Assembly (NCBI GenBank): GCA_947652115.1
Contig: OX393573.1
Coordinates: forward strand, 12,515,362-12,579,361
From: Blastomussa wellsi
Lineage: Eukaryota > Cnidaria > Anthozoa > Scleractinia > Plerogyridae
Length of the DNA stretch: 64,000 bases
Direction of reading: 5' to 3'
The first letter of the stretch is position 1. Each line of letters begins with the position of its first letter. This document shows positions 1 to 11,689 of this stretch, in pieces. The translations under genes and the position numbers were made by a program. The notes beneath the pieces are model-generated. The model ran no database searches. It had not been told where the DNA came from and saw only the letters and a list, made by a program, of their open reading frames with translations.

Positions 1-1460
1 TTCGTTTTCACGACTTTTGACATGCAACGTTTTACAACTCTTGCACGGAAAAGCGAACACAGCGCGAGACTCACTTTATGTTGCTGCTAATACTCTCACA
101 GGTACCCACGGGGTGCTATTACAAGTCAAATCTGTTAGGTTTCTTCTTGCCTACCCTTTCGGGTATAACGGGCTGAAACAAACGCCAAGCAACAACAAAC
201 TAACAGAAAGACGGCTCCCTTCTCTGTAAATATTATGACTTATGAAGTCAGTAGCAGTTTGAGACTTTCGAACACAACCACTCCTCAAAAGAAAACTACC
301 ACACTCATATGTGAACGGCAGTTTTAAGTAGAGAAAACACAGAGTATAAACTATCAGATGTCATTTTGGATAATCGAAACCGTTTCAGCCGTTCCAGCGC
401 AAGTTAGGAACAATGGGTTCCTAATCTTTAAATCAACTGAATAATAACATGGTGATGGGTGTCGCATTTGAGGCAAATTTCTGAATGTCGGCCGACAATG
501 AAAATGTTGTGGTTTAGGGTCGCACGCACTTGAAGACACAATCATACGTGATCAGGGCTCCTGACGTGACATCATCATAAATTAAATAGCAGTATCACGC
601 TATTTTTAGTAAGACATCGAAAATCCAAGGGACGCTTTTCGGTTAATAGAAGCTGCATTTTAATGATAAAAAGTCATTTGAAAGACTGTCGTAATGTAAA
701 GAAACTGTTTACAGATTTTTTTGCGAGCGGATGGCAGAGGTCGAGATTGATGCCAACTTGAAAAAGTCGGGCTAACGTTTTCAAGTTTTCCCGTTACATC
801 TAAAAATCAGTCTCGTCCTTCTGTTCTAAATTCACTTGATGTTATAAAATTAGTGATTTAGAAACGATTTCAGTATTAACGAGGTGTTAGAAGTTAAATT
901 TAGCCAATTCTAAACAAAAAACGTGATAAACTTCGTGAGACTTCCCCTCTAAGTCAACGAGCCTTGTTGAACTCCCTTGCTCGACAGTCCAAAATCAATG
1001 TTCACGGGCTGTGTTTCGAATATCTTGCGCTTATTATAACGACATGAAGTAAAGTTTGACATTTGCTTCAATTTATAGCATCTTACATAAGATGCTTCCG
1101 ATTAGGAAATCAGGATCTAACGCAATTTTACTTCATCTGACGTCTTTAAGATGACGCTGATCTTGGATTCCACTATTTTCTAAAACGTCAAAAATAAGCG
1201 AGAATGCTATTTTTAGCTGAAAAAAAGGAAAATAAAGTCGATATTTCGCTAAACCTGTATGCCAATACAGGATTACCATGGCAACATCAAAAATCATAGT
1301 CGCAGGGTTAATAATAATCTTTTTTTTTCGAAAAGGGAAGATGAACAGCTAGTACCGAGAGTTTAAGTGTCATAACATCAATATTCATTTGAAAATTACG
1401 GTTAAATCTCATATAGTTGAGAGTTCCGTCAACCCCAGTGACCTGTTTCTACCCCTAATA
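1..1460. other. Leading stretch without a supported gene
   Basis: AT-rich DNA with only short chance reading frames. The one item with splice-like borders is the candidate exon at 155-223, listed separately. No tRNA, transposon protein or clear repeat was recognised here. Confidence 0.5.
155..223 (-). CDS. Possible internal exon with hydrophobic, signal-like segment
   Basis: On the minus strand a 69-nt open segment lies between an acceptor (ATTTACAG) and a donor (GTAGGC), in phase 1 at both ends. It would encode a hydrophobic run, GAVFLLVCCCLAFVSA, followed by a basic stretch RYTRKG, which resembles a signal peptide and its start of mature chain. No in-frame ATG lies inside the exon, so a short upstream exon would be needed. 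No partner exons were found and the product is not recognised. It may be chance. Confidence 0.2.
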
Positions 1461-1464
1461 TACA

Positions 1465-1478
1465 TGGAAAAGTTACTC

Positions 1479-1511
<33 letters not shown>

Positions 1512-1815
1512 TGTAACACCAGTACAAAAAGTGTAACACAGTGCAAAAAGTATAACACCGGGTTCAAATTACACATCGAAATTCTGGATGTTTTAAACGA
1601 TCCACTTTGAAATCGTAGTATTATTAGCTGATCTTCATCAACCAATCCGTAAATAAAGTGTCAAATTCGCATCAAATGCTCGCTTCCTGTCTGCAACACT
1701 GTAAGATCTTCCGGTACTTCCTCCAGGCGAATTTTTTCATGTAAGTGGCTCGTGCAATTTCAGGTTTTTGAAAAACTCTCTCGTGCAAATTAATTCCAAA
1801 TTGAACTCGAAACCG
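1465..1815 (+). repeat. Dispersed repeat R1, copy 1
   Basis: Shares long stretches, in the same orientation, with 41229-41530. Shared blocks include CTCGATTCTGATTGGCTGAG, AGTGTAACACCAGT and, near the right end, AAATTAATTCCAAATTGAAC. The copies differ by small indels, as expected for an old non-coding interspersed element. No coding capacity was seen and the superfamily is unassigned. Confidence 0.7.
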
Positions 1816-1989
1816 TACGATTACCTATACAAACCTTTTCAACATTTAGTACACGATATTTTGCATTTCAGTGGCCTTATGCTCCACTCAAGGAACAAAG
1901 AGGATGAATGAATGAATGATTTTGCATTTCAGGTTAGAATTGCATTTGTTATTGAGCGACTTTTCTTAATTTGACAATTCCAACGGTAT

Positions 1990-4900
1990 CTCGGCTTGTT
2001 CACGTTTCATCCATTCAAGGAATTTGCAAAGGGAATGGTATGGCCCATGGTCATGGTCATTTTAATGGTCCAGGAAATGGTGACTGTAATTGGCAGTGGC
2101 AGTGGCAGTAGCAATGGCAATGGCAATGGCAATGGCAATGGCAATGGCAATGGCAATGGCAATGGCAATGGCCATAGGAGTGGTCGTGGCAATGGCCGTG
2201 GCCGTGGTAGTAGCAGTGGCAGTGGCAGTGATAGTGACAGTGACAGTGTACATAGCAGTGGCAGTGACAGTCAATTTGGTAGTGGCAGAATAAGTAGCAG
2301 TGGCAGTGACAGTGGCAGTGACAGCGACAGTGATAGTGACTGGCAATTGCAGTGGCGGTGGGAGTGTAAGTAGCAGTGTCAGTGGCATTGGCAGTGGCAT
2401 TCGCAGTGGCAGTGGCAATGGCAATAACACTGACAGTGGCAGTGCCAGTGTACGTAGCAGTGGCAGTGGCAGTAATAGTGACGTTGACAGTGGTAGTATA
2501 CCACCGGCAGTAGCAGTGTAAGTGGGAGTTCAAGGGGTTGTGGCAGTGGCAATAATAGTGACAGTGAAAGTGGCAGTGGCAGTGGCAGTGGCATTGACAG
2601 TGGAAGTGGCAGTGAAAGTAGCAGTGGCAGTGGCAGTGGCAGTGGCAGTGACAATGGCAATGGCGATGGCCGTAGCAGTGGCAGTGGCAGTGGCAGTGAC
2701 AGTGGCAGTGACAGTGACAGTGTACATAGCAGTGGCAGTGACAGTGACAGTCAATTTGGTAGTGGCAGAATAAGTAGCAGTGGCAGTGGCAGCGACAGTG
2801 ACAGGCAATTGCAGTGGCAGTGGGAGTGTAAGTGGCAGTGACAGTGACAGTGGCAGTGGCAGTGACAGTGGCAGTGGCAGTGGCAGTGGCAGTGGCAGTG
2901 ACAGTGGCAGTGACAGTGACAGTGGCAGTTGCAGTGACAGTGGCAGTGACATTGGCAGTGACAGTGACAATGTACATAGCAGTGGCAGTGACAGTGACAG
3001 TCAATTTGGTAGTGGCAGAATAAGTAGCAGTGGCAGTGGCAGCGACAGTGACAGGCAATTGCAGTGGCAGTGGGAGTGTAAGTGGCAGTGACAGTGACAA
3101 TGGCAATGGCAGTGGCATTGTAAGTGGCAGTGGCAGTGGCAATAACACTGATAGTGGCAGTGATAGTTGCAGTAGCAGTGATAGTGGCAGTGTAAGTAGC
3201 AGTGACAGTGGCAGTGTAAGTGGCAGTGGCAATGGCAACAACAGTGACAGTGGCAATGGCAGTGGCAGGAACAGAAATAGTGACAATAACAGCGACAGTT
3301 TCATTGACAGTGGCAATGACAGTGTAAGTAGCAGTGACAGTGGCAGTGGCAGTGAAAGTGGCCTTGGCAAAGTCAATAACAGTGACAGTAGCAGTGACAG
3401 TGATAGTGACAGTGGCAGTGGCAGTAGCAGTGGCAGTGGTAGTGGCAGTGGCAGTGGCAGTAGCAGTGGCAGTAGCAGTGGCAGTAGCAGTGACAGTAGC
3501 AGTGGTAGTGGCGGTGGCAGTGGCAGTGGCAGTGGCCGTGACAGTGGCAGTGGTAGAAGCAGTGGCAGTAGCAGTGGCAGTAGCAGTGACAGTAGCAGTG
3601 GTAGTGGCGGTGGCAGTGGCAGTGGCAGTGGCAGTGGCAGTGGCAATGACAAAGCAATGGCAATGGCAGTGGCAGTGGCAGTGGCAATGGCAATGGCAAT
3701 GGCAATGGCAATAACACTGACAGTGATCGTGGCAGTTGCAGTGGGAGTGTAAGTAGCAGTGGCAGTGGCAGTGGCAGTGTAAGTGGGAGTTGCAATGGCA
3801 ATAACATTGACAGGTGCAATGACAGTGGCAGTGACAGAGGCAGTGGCGGTGACAGCTGCGGTGACAGTGGCAGTGAAAGTGACCGTGGCAGTGAAAGTGG
3901 CCTTGGCAAATTCAATAACAGCGACAGTGGCAGTGGCAGTGGCAGTGGCAGTGTAAGTAGCTGTGGCAGTGGCAGAGTAAGTAGCAGTAGCAGTGGCAAT
4001 AACATTGACAGTGACAGTTGCAGTGGCAATGGCAAAAATCGATTTTACAAATCGATTTCCTTCGAAAACAATTCTTACAGTCCTTTTTGCAGTAGCTTTA
4101 TTATTATCTGGCAAAATTTCAATGAATTTAAATTTAAATAATCTTTCGGGCCTATGGTCACGGTGGTGGCCTAATGGTCCAGGTAATGGTGACTGTAATT
4201 GGGAATGGCAGTGGCAGTAGCAGTGGCAGTGACAGTTGCAATGGTCATGGTAGTGGCCGTGGCCGTGGCAGTGACTGGCAATTGCAGTGGCACAGGGAGT
4301 GTAGGCAGCAGTGTGGGATGCACTGGCAGTGGCAGTCGCAGTGACAGTGACAGTGACAGTGGCAGTGTAAGTGGCAGTGGCAGTGGCAGTGGCAGTGGCA
4401 ATGGCAATAACACTGACAGTGGCAGTGTAAGTGGCAGTTGCAGTGGCAATAACAGTGACAGTGGCATTGACAATGACAGTGGGAGTGGCAGTGTAAGTTG
4501 CAGTTGCAGTGGCAGTGGCAGTGGCAGTGGCAGTGGCAGTGGCAGTGGCAGTGGCAGTGGCAGTGGCAGTGTAAGTTGCAGTTGCAGTTGCAGTGGCAGT
4601 AGCAGTGGCAGTGTAAGTAGCAGTGGCAGTGGCAGTGGCAGTGGCAGTGGCAGTGGCAGTGGCAGTGGCAGTGGCAGTCAAACTGGCAATGACAATAAAG
4701 GGCAATGACATACTTATAATTGCATTAGTAATAGCAAAAAATGTCAATGGTATTGAAAAAGGTCATGGAATTGGCCACAAATCGCAGTGTTGATGACAAT
4801 GATAAGGGCAATGGTAATTGCTATTGGAACAAATAGTAACGGCAATGGCAATGACAATGAAAATGAAACTAGCAATGGCAACAAATGGCAGTGAGGATGA

Positions 4901-5040
4901 CGATGGCAATGGCAATGACAATGGCAACAAAAGCTGCACGAAACAGTGATGGTAATTGCAATAGTAACAAAAAGTAATTGCTATGGTAATGGCAATTGTA
5001 ATAGAAATGGTAGTGGCAATGGCAATCTCAAGATCAATGA
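1990..5040. repeat. Giant hexanucleotide satellite, (AGTGGC)n with variants
   Basis: From about 2085 to 4690 the sequence is almost entirely AGTGGC hexamers with variants AGTGAC, AGTAGC, AATGGC and AGTGTA. The edges decay into AATGGC/AATGAC hexamers out to about 5040. Higher-order units are visible: a block containing GTCAATTTGGTAGTGGCAG recurs near 2270, 2750 and 3000, and an entry segment containing AATGGTCCAGG recurs near 2066 and 4170. A non-repetitive island occupies about 4033-4150. Because the period is a multiple of three and the hexamers contain no stop codons, every frame stays open over long distances, giving Ser-Gly, Val-Ala and Gln-Trp polymers on plus and Ala-Thr, Pro-Leu and Cys-His polymers on minus. 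The long apparent frame on the minus strand (2057-4747) is therefore an artefact, not a gene. Confidence 0.93.
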
Positions 5041-5149
5041 CAATAAAAAAATTATATTGCCAATTTTAATGTCAATGTTGAGCATCATGATAATAACTTG
5101 CATAGTCTCGACGCTGATTAGACTGACGCAATATACGGCGCGAAATTAC

Positions 5150-7065
5150 ACAGCTTTTGGAATTATACATTTGCCCGGCTTCTTAGACAAGCGTTATTTG
5201 GGTCAAATTTAAACGAATTTAGACTGTCGCTATTCCCACAGTTTTTAGAACCACACAATTTTTGTAGTATTCAGATTGAATGAGTTTCCACAGTATTTAC
5301 ATTTTCACAGTTTTTAAACGGACAAAATTTTGGCAGCGCTTATACGGAGCAATTTTTCTATAATTCACCTTAACTTTTCACAGTTACCAGGGATGGTTTG
5401 GCGTGTTAAAATTTTCACTGACTTTTGCCAATTTATCTGGCATAATTCTATTTTGTTAAAGATGACAAAATTTCTAAATTTAAAAAAATATCAATTGATG
5501 TCTTCCTCTTTCTCTATTTCTAATATAAATTATAACGCTGGGTGGTGCGTATCTCGCACTCTGTTTTCCTTTTTGCTGGCCAAACAAATCCACTATTTAG
5601 ACCAGCGCAGCCCGATTCGAAATGACCGAGTGGCCCAATTGTCACTTTAATTTGTTCAGACTGGCACTATTAACACAGTATTAAAACTGGCCAATTCCCC
5701 ATGTATTTAAAATTTTCACAAAATACAACATGGCAAAATTTACACATCATTCAATTAAATTTCACAGGTTTAAGACGGTTGAGCTAGCGCGAAATTCGCG
5801 GTTTTGACGAAGGTAAAATTTCCTCAATATTTAGCGGAACCCCTTTACAGGTTCAAATTTCACAGATTGTTTTCACATTAATAGATTCGCGCACTTCTAG
5901 ACTAGTTTTAGTATTTATATTGGTGCAATTTCCAAAGTGTTTGCAACGGCGCAATTTTACAGTATCCAGGCTTGTGAAATTAACATGTACAACATCCAAT
6001 TTTGCGCACTTTCACAGTTACTGACGGAATTTTTTCTGGCACCTCTTTTTCTGCATTTGGACAAGCGAAATCTCCACTGGCATGATTCAATTATATTAAG
6101 ACTGGCAGAATGTTTACAGTGTTTAAGCTGCCAATATGTATTTGGCAGTTAGCTAAAATTGGTGCAGTAGAGTATTACTTGATTACAGCAGATTTTCTGT
6201 AGTATTGCGATGACTGACACTACTACCATAGGACATATTAGACTGTTTAACGTTACAGTCGATCTAACAGTATTTAGACCAGCATTTCACCTCTTAAACT
6301 GGTGCGCCTTAAGCAGTCCCTTAGACTGGCACAATTTTTAGTTGTAACTTTTTCAGTATTAAGGCTAGCGTAATTTCTAATTGACTTTTCAATATTCACG
6401 ACTTTAGTCTAACTTGATTTTCACATCTTTTAATTGACGCATTTTTTTCAGTATTGAATTAAGCGCAATTTTCACTTCTCGGCATATTTTTTTCACTCCA
6501 GTTAGAAAGGCGCATAATGTACTTTTTCTACTGGAGCAAATTCCACAGTTTCTAACAGCATTTTTCACAGCATTTTTTTTCCAATTTGTTTCCTGAAGTC
6601 TTTACTGCACCTAAAATGGTTGTTGTTACTTACTGAATACAGGCGCAATGTCCACATCATTCAAGCTAGGGTAATTTCCACGGTACTTAGACTCGTATAG
6701 TCTTTACTGTTTTTCTCGCTGCGTCTTACCCATTATTTCAAACTAGCACAGTTTTCTTTGTTTTCCACTGCCTCTAAACCGGCTTAATTTCTACATTTTA
6801 ATAGTCCGCGCATTTCTCGAATGGTTTAAACTTCCACAATTTCTGCACAATTTTATAACTCGCGCAATTTTCATAGTGCTTATAACGTACTGATTGTGGA
6901 CTCGCATAATTTTCATACCAGTTGAACAGCTGCGCTACCATTCACAGAATTTATATCCTCGATATTTCTTCACTTTTAGCATAACAGTGGAAATTCGACA
7001 ATCTTTAGGCGCGCACAATTGCCACAGCATTTCTGATTTATCAATTTACGCGTTATTTGAATTTA
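5150..7065. repeat. Ancient, decayed tandem repeat
   Basis: About 1.9 kb in which degenerate versions of GCGCAATTTTCACAGT and TATTTAGACTGG recur many times, spaced roughly 25-60 bp apart. Examples lie near 5220, 5290, 5935, 6650, 6860 and 7010. The copies are too diverged for a clean unit length. It directly follows the hexamer satellite. No convincing gene was found inside it. Confidence 0.6.
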
Positions 7066-7146
7066 ATTCTTAGAAACATCGAATCGGTTCTCTTATGAAT
7101 TTGAAACAACGTTAAATACTTTGACCAATAAATTCGTTTTGCTTAC

Positions 7147-7546
7147 CAGTGCTTTGCGCATCATTCTGTTGTAATACGCGATGGTGCTTGGACTCAGTTG
7201 GCAAGACTGAAACAAAAAAAAATATATATATATAAGGAAACAAGTCCACTCTCTCTAAATTTCCACTAAACGAATTGTCTCACAATAATGACCAGCGACA
7301 CACATTTAATTCAAGTTATTTCCACCATTTGAGTTAAAACGATCAGCTTCGGACTTTCGATTCAGTGTTTGTTGCCAAAGTTGATTTTAACACATTTATA
7401 CAATTTTTCCATAGTAAGGAAAAAATCTAGGTTTGCTAAAAAAGAACAACATATAAACTAACCATGTAAACAATGTACATGTAGTCATTACCTGGTATGT
7501 AAGCTAAACCGCTAAGGAAGACGAGGTGAAATATAACATATTTCAT
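7147..7546 (-). CDS. Candidate 5' exons of a small secreted protein
   Basis: Two minus-strand exons join in frame. Exon 1 (7546-7492, 55 nt) begins at an ATG and encodes MKYVIFHLVFLSGLAYIP, a typical signal peptide with likely cleavage after GLA, and ends in phase 1 at a GTAATG donor. Exon 2 (7206-7147, 60 nt) follows a pyrimidine-rich acceptor (TTTTTTGTTTCAG), encodes LPTESKHHRVLQQNDAQST, and ends in phase 1 at a consensus GTAAGC donor. An AT-rich TATA-like stretch lies near 7670. Later exons should lie at lower coordinates but were not found; the decayed repeat begins about 80 bp further on. The family is not recognised. The arrangement of signal exon plus short polar exon suits a secreted peptide precursor, but the mature part is unseen. 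Confidence 0.45.
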
Positions 7547-8020
7547 CTTTGCGGATATAGGCAGATTCAATATAATATTCCAACTGGAGCAAATGTTCTG
7601 TAACGTGGAAAGTTGACCGCGTCGCCTTGTATCCGAACTGCTACTGACTCAAAGAACGACAGTTTCCGATAATATATGCAGCACACATAACGAGTTATTA
7701 CGAGAAACGAACCAGGAAGTAGTACAGTCATGTCTAGTCTTCCTTCAGTGGAAATAATTCGGCAGTTTAATACGAAGGAATACCTTCGCGAATAAAAGAG
7801 TCCCAGATTAGTATTAGTTGCTATTTTTCAATCTCAAAAAAACGAATATATAGTCAGTTGATTCGTCCTCTCTATATTCGCTATTTTGTTTTGTTTTTCA
7901 CGGGAGTTTTAAAACAATGCTCATTATTTTTGTTTTGACTTCAAGAAGAAAGATTTCTTTTTATGGACTATACTGTATATGAAAAAATTTGGGTCCAATT
8001 TATTGCTGGAGTGAGAAAGA

Positions 8021-11000
8021 GGTTATCAAGATGTTGCCAAGATCTGGTTTTTGTTATGTTTTTATTTTTCGTCATCTGGATATTTCAAATCATGGAGAAT
8101 ATACATTCCAAATATTATATTAATATATACATATTCCTTATATGTTGTGATGCCTGTCTCGATTAACAAGCGTCAAGCAACATCGTGAAAGAACAAACTA
8201 AAAGTCTAAATAGCTACAACTGTTCCAATTTCGAACAATGCATATATTTTGACATATCTGCAAAGAGAAAATAAAATATATTTTTGGTTAAAATAGCCGC
8301 GTATTGACGAAAATCAGAAAGTGGAAATTGTTTTCATCTTATCAACGTAGGTCAACGTAGGTTATCTTAAATATCAACCTGGTGGACAAGAACTGTTTAC
8401 AAAAATGGTAAGCTCTAACTCTCGCGATTTCGACAGCCAAAGGTCACACGTAGCTTGTTTGTGTGGAAGGGCATGTTTTTAAATGAGAAACAAAAGCAGG
8501 TGGCATGGTAAACACATCGAGTTTTAAGTCAATTGAAGACGAAAGTCTAATGATATCAAACTCTAATCTCGCGATTTCGACAGCCAAAAGATCACACGAA
8601 ACTTGTTTGTGTGCAAGAACATGTCTTTAAATGAGAACCACATCATGTTTTTAGTCAATTGAAGACAAAAGTTTAATGATATAGCTAAACGTTCATTTTG
8701 AAGCCTTAACAGAATGGACCTGTCCTTAGCTAATGGTTTGATGGCGGCATACATGATCTTTCATTCTGCTAACAACCGAACTTTCTGAGCGTTTAGGCAG
8801 TCACTTCAAACTCTATCAAATATTCACTTCCTTGTTTTCGCTTCCACAAAACTTTTGTTAAGCTCTTAATTTTTGTTTTGACTTCGAAGAACAATTAATT
8901 AAGGTTGTTCTGCACGAACAGTGAAACTGAAAAGAAAATGTGATGACGAGTGACAGTAAATGTCGTAAAAATTTGCATAAAGTCGACTCATAAGTTTGGA
9001 CAGATCTGCCTAAAGCGTTCTTAGAAGTGCTGGTATTTCTGTATTACACGAAACCGAAAATGTCATTGTCACACCATGGTCACTAATTACTCAATAGCAA
9101 TCGTTTTGATTTCTTATTGGGAACTGTGTCAGTGATTTGTTATGAATAATAAGAAACTCTATTATGCATTCAAAGAACAAAATTGTGCTTGACTATCCAA
9201 GACAATAAGGCATAGGGAAACGAAGACAATTTTAGGGCGATTTTTAAATTTAGAAGAAAACCGTCCATCTCCGTTAGTTTAAACTTGGGACCAGTTAATT
9301 GCAGGCATGAGTGACAACAAGGTTATCAAGATGTTGCCAAGATCTGGTTTTCGTTTTGTTTTTCTTTTTCGTCACCTTGATATTTCAAATTGTGGAGAAT
9401 ATACATTCCGGGGAAACAAATGATATGCATTTTCCGTATATGTTGTGATGCCTATCTCGATTAGCAAGCGGCGAGCAACATCGTGAAAGAACAAACTAAA
9501 AGTCTAAATAGCTACAACTGTTCCAATTTCGAACAATGCATATATTTTGACATATCTGCTAAGAGAAAATAAAATATATTTTTGGTTAAAATAGCCGCGT
9601 ATTGACGAAAATCAGAAAGTGGAAATTGTTTTCATCTTATCAACGTAGGTCAACGTAGGTTATCTTAAATATCAACCTGGTGGACAAGAACTGTTTACAA
9701 AAATGGTAAGCTCTAACTCTCGCGATTTCGACAGCCAAAGGTCACACGTAGCTTGTTTGTGTGGAAGGGCATGTTTTTAAATGAGAAACAAAAGCAGGTG
9801 GCATGGTAAACACATCGAGTTTTAAGTCAATTGAAGACGAAAGTCTAATGATATCAAACTCTAATCTCGCGATTTCGACAGCCAAAAGATCACAGGAAAC
9901 TTGTTTGTGTGCAAGAACATGTCTTTAAATGAGAAACACATCATGTTTTTAGTCAATTGAAGACAAAAGTTTAATGATATAGCTAAACGTTCATTTTGAA
10001 GCCTTAACAGAATGGACCTGTCCTTAGCTAATGGTTTGATGGCGGCATACATGATCTTTCATTCTGCTAACAACCGAACTTTCTGAGCGTTTAGGCAGTC
10101 ACTTAAAACTCTCTCAAATATTCACTTCCTTGTTTTGGCTTCCACAAAACGTTTGTTAAGCTCTTAATTTTTGTTTTGACTTCGAAGAACAATTAATTAA
10201 GGTTGTTCTGCACGAACAGTGAAACTGAAAAGAAAATGTGATGACGAGTGACAGTAAATGTCGTAAAAATTTGCATAAAGTCGACTCATAAGTTTGGACA
10301 GATCTGCCTTAAGCGTTCTTAGAAGTGCTGGTATTTCTGTATTACACGAAACCGAAAATGTCATTGTCACACCATGGTCACTAATTACTCAATAGCAATC
10401 GTTTTGATTTCTTATTGGGAACTGTGTCAGTGATTTGTTATGAATAATAAGAAACTCTATTATGCATTCAAAGAACAAAAGGCATAGGGAAACGAAGACA
10501 ATTTTAGGGCGATTTTTAAATTTAGAAGAAAACCGTCCATCTCCGTTAGTTTAAACTTGGGACCAGTTAATTGCAGGCATGAGTGACAACAAGGTTATCA
10601 AGATGTTGCCAAGATCTGGTTTTCGTTTTGTCTTTCTTTTTCGTCACCTTGATATTTCAAATTGTGGAGAATATACATTCCGGGGGAAACAAATGATATG
10701 CATTTTCCGTATATGTTGTGATGCCTATCTCGATTAGCAAGCGGCGAGTAACATCGTGCAACAACAAACTAAAAGTACAAATGAACAATGCATTATATTT
10801 TGACTGATATCTGCAACAAAGAATTGAAAAGATAGTATACTTCAGGTTGATATAGCCACGAAATGACGAAAATCAGGAAATGGAAATTGTTTTCAGCTTA
10901 TCAAAGTAGGTTAATCAGTTGTTTTTTGTTTGGTGGACAACAACTGTTTAGGAAAATGGTATCAAACTCTAAATCTCGCGATTTCGACAGCCAGAGATCA

Positions 11001-11228
11001 CACGTAGCTTGTTTGTGTGCAAGAACATGTCTTTAAATGAGAAACACATCATGTTTTTAGTCAATTGAAGACGAAAGTTTAATGATATAGCTAAACGTTC
11101 ATTTTGAAGCCTTAACAGAATGGACCTGTCCTTAGCTAATGGTTTGATGGCGGCACACATGATCTTTCATTCTGCTAACAACCGAACTTTCTGAGCGTTT
11201 AGGCAGTCACTTCAAACTCTCTCAAATA
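8021..11228. repeat. Three tandem copies of a 1.3-kb unit
   Basis: The marker GGTTATCAAGATGTTGCC recurs at 8021, 9321 and 10593, giving units of 1300 and 1272 bp and a third copy truncated at 11228. Copies 1 and 2 are very similar. Copy 3 lacks about 190 bp and is cut by the Penelope-like tail at 11231. Each full unit contains an internal direct duplication of about 145 bp built on CTCGCGATTTCGACAGCC (near 8420 and 8566 in copy 1). A 63-codon minus-strand frame recurs in all copies (8563-8754, 9861-10052, 10969-11160) but shows no domain and its reading frame drifts at the end of copy 3. I treat the unit as non-coding. Confidence 0.9.
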
Positions 11229-11230
11229 TT

Positions 11231-11345
11231 GTGAATTGGCCACCGTAAAGAGATTCGAGAGCTGACGTTTCGAGCGTTAGCTCTTCGTCGGAGCGAATCG
11301 ACGAATCTCTTTACGGTGGCCAATTCACATTATCAACCCAGTTAA
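11231..11345. mobile_element. Inverted pair of Penelope-like element tails
   Basis: A palindrome with arms at about 11231-11257 and 11301-11329 (GTGAATTGGCCACCGTAAAG and complement) continues into ATTATCAACCCAGTTAATAA. The centre carries GACGTTTCGAGCGTTAGC, the tail motif also found beside GIY-YIG coding sequence at 36.6 and 46.7 kb. It marks the truncation point of the third 1.3-kb unit. Confidence 0.7.
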
Positions 11346-11387
11346 TAAAATTCGCGCGATTGCTTTTCGCGTCGTGAATTCATATAT

Positions 11388-11675
11388 AAGGTAAGGTAAG
11401 TCTGCAGTCGGGCCTAGTGACCCATCAGGCCGGAGCTTTTCCCGGTTTCTGTAGCATGAAGCGACAGAGAGTATTTCTACTCCCCCCTGGATGGGCAGGG
11501 TTACCCCCCAGCAATAAATTCGCCGGTACCCATTTATACACCTGGGTGAAGAGAGGCACTGTGAGAGTAAAGTGTCTTGCCCAAGAACACAACGCAGTGG
11601 CCCGGCCAGGACTCGAACCCGGACCGTCCGATCCAGAGTCCAGCGCACTAACCATTAGGCCACTGCGCCTCCCAC
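11388..11675 (-). mobile_element. tRNA-derived SINE with intact target-site duplication
   Basis: Read on the minus strand the element starts GGGAGGCGCAGTGGCCTAAT. It has a tRNA-like head with B box GGGTTCGAGTCC, a conserved body (TTGGGCAAGACACTTTAC, AAATGGGTACCGGCG), and ends in short TTACC repeats. A 12-bp direct repeat, GAATTCATATAT, flanks it at 11376-11387 and 11676-11687, the target-site duplication expected from LINE-assisted retroposition. The body resembles the central domain of Nin-type SINEs, but that name is from memory and uncertain. Short frames on both strands here are meaningless. A decayed relative lies at 23295-23560. Confidence 0.9.
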
Positions 11676-11689
11676 GAATTCATATATCG

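Noticed and set aside
2057..4747. An 896-codon minus-strand open frame with Ala-Thr, Pro-Leu and Cys-His runs
   Set aside because: It is the consequence of a stop-free hexamer repeat. All other frames are similarly open, composition is pure low complexity, and no domain is present.
6552..6592. Possible cysteine-rich third exon for the candidate secreted gene at 7.1-7.5 kb
   Set aside because: A minus-strand acceptor at 6593 leads to a 13-residue Cys-rich tail in the right phase. It lies inside the decayed tandem repeat, where such words recur, and has no polypyrimidine tract. Most likely chance.
8563..8754. 63-codon minus-strand frame repeated in each 1.3-kb unit
   Set aside because: Conservation is explained by the recent tandem duplication. 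No domain, no Kozak context of note, and copy 3 changes frame at its end.
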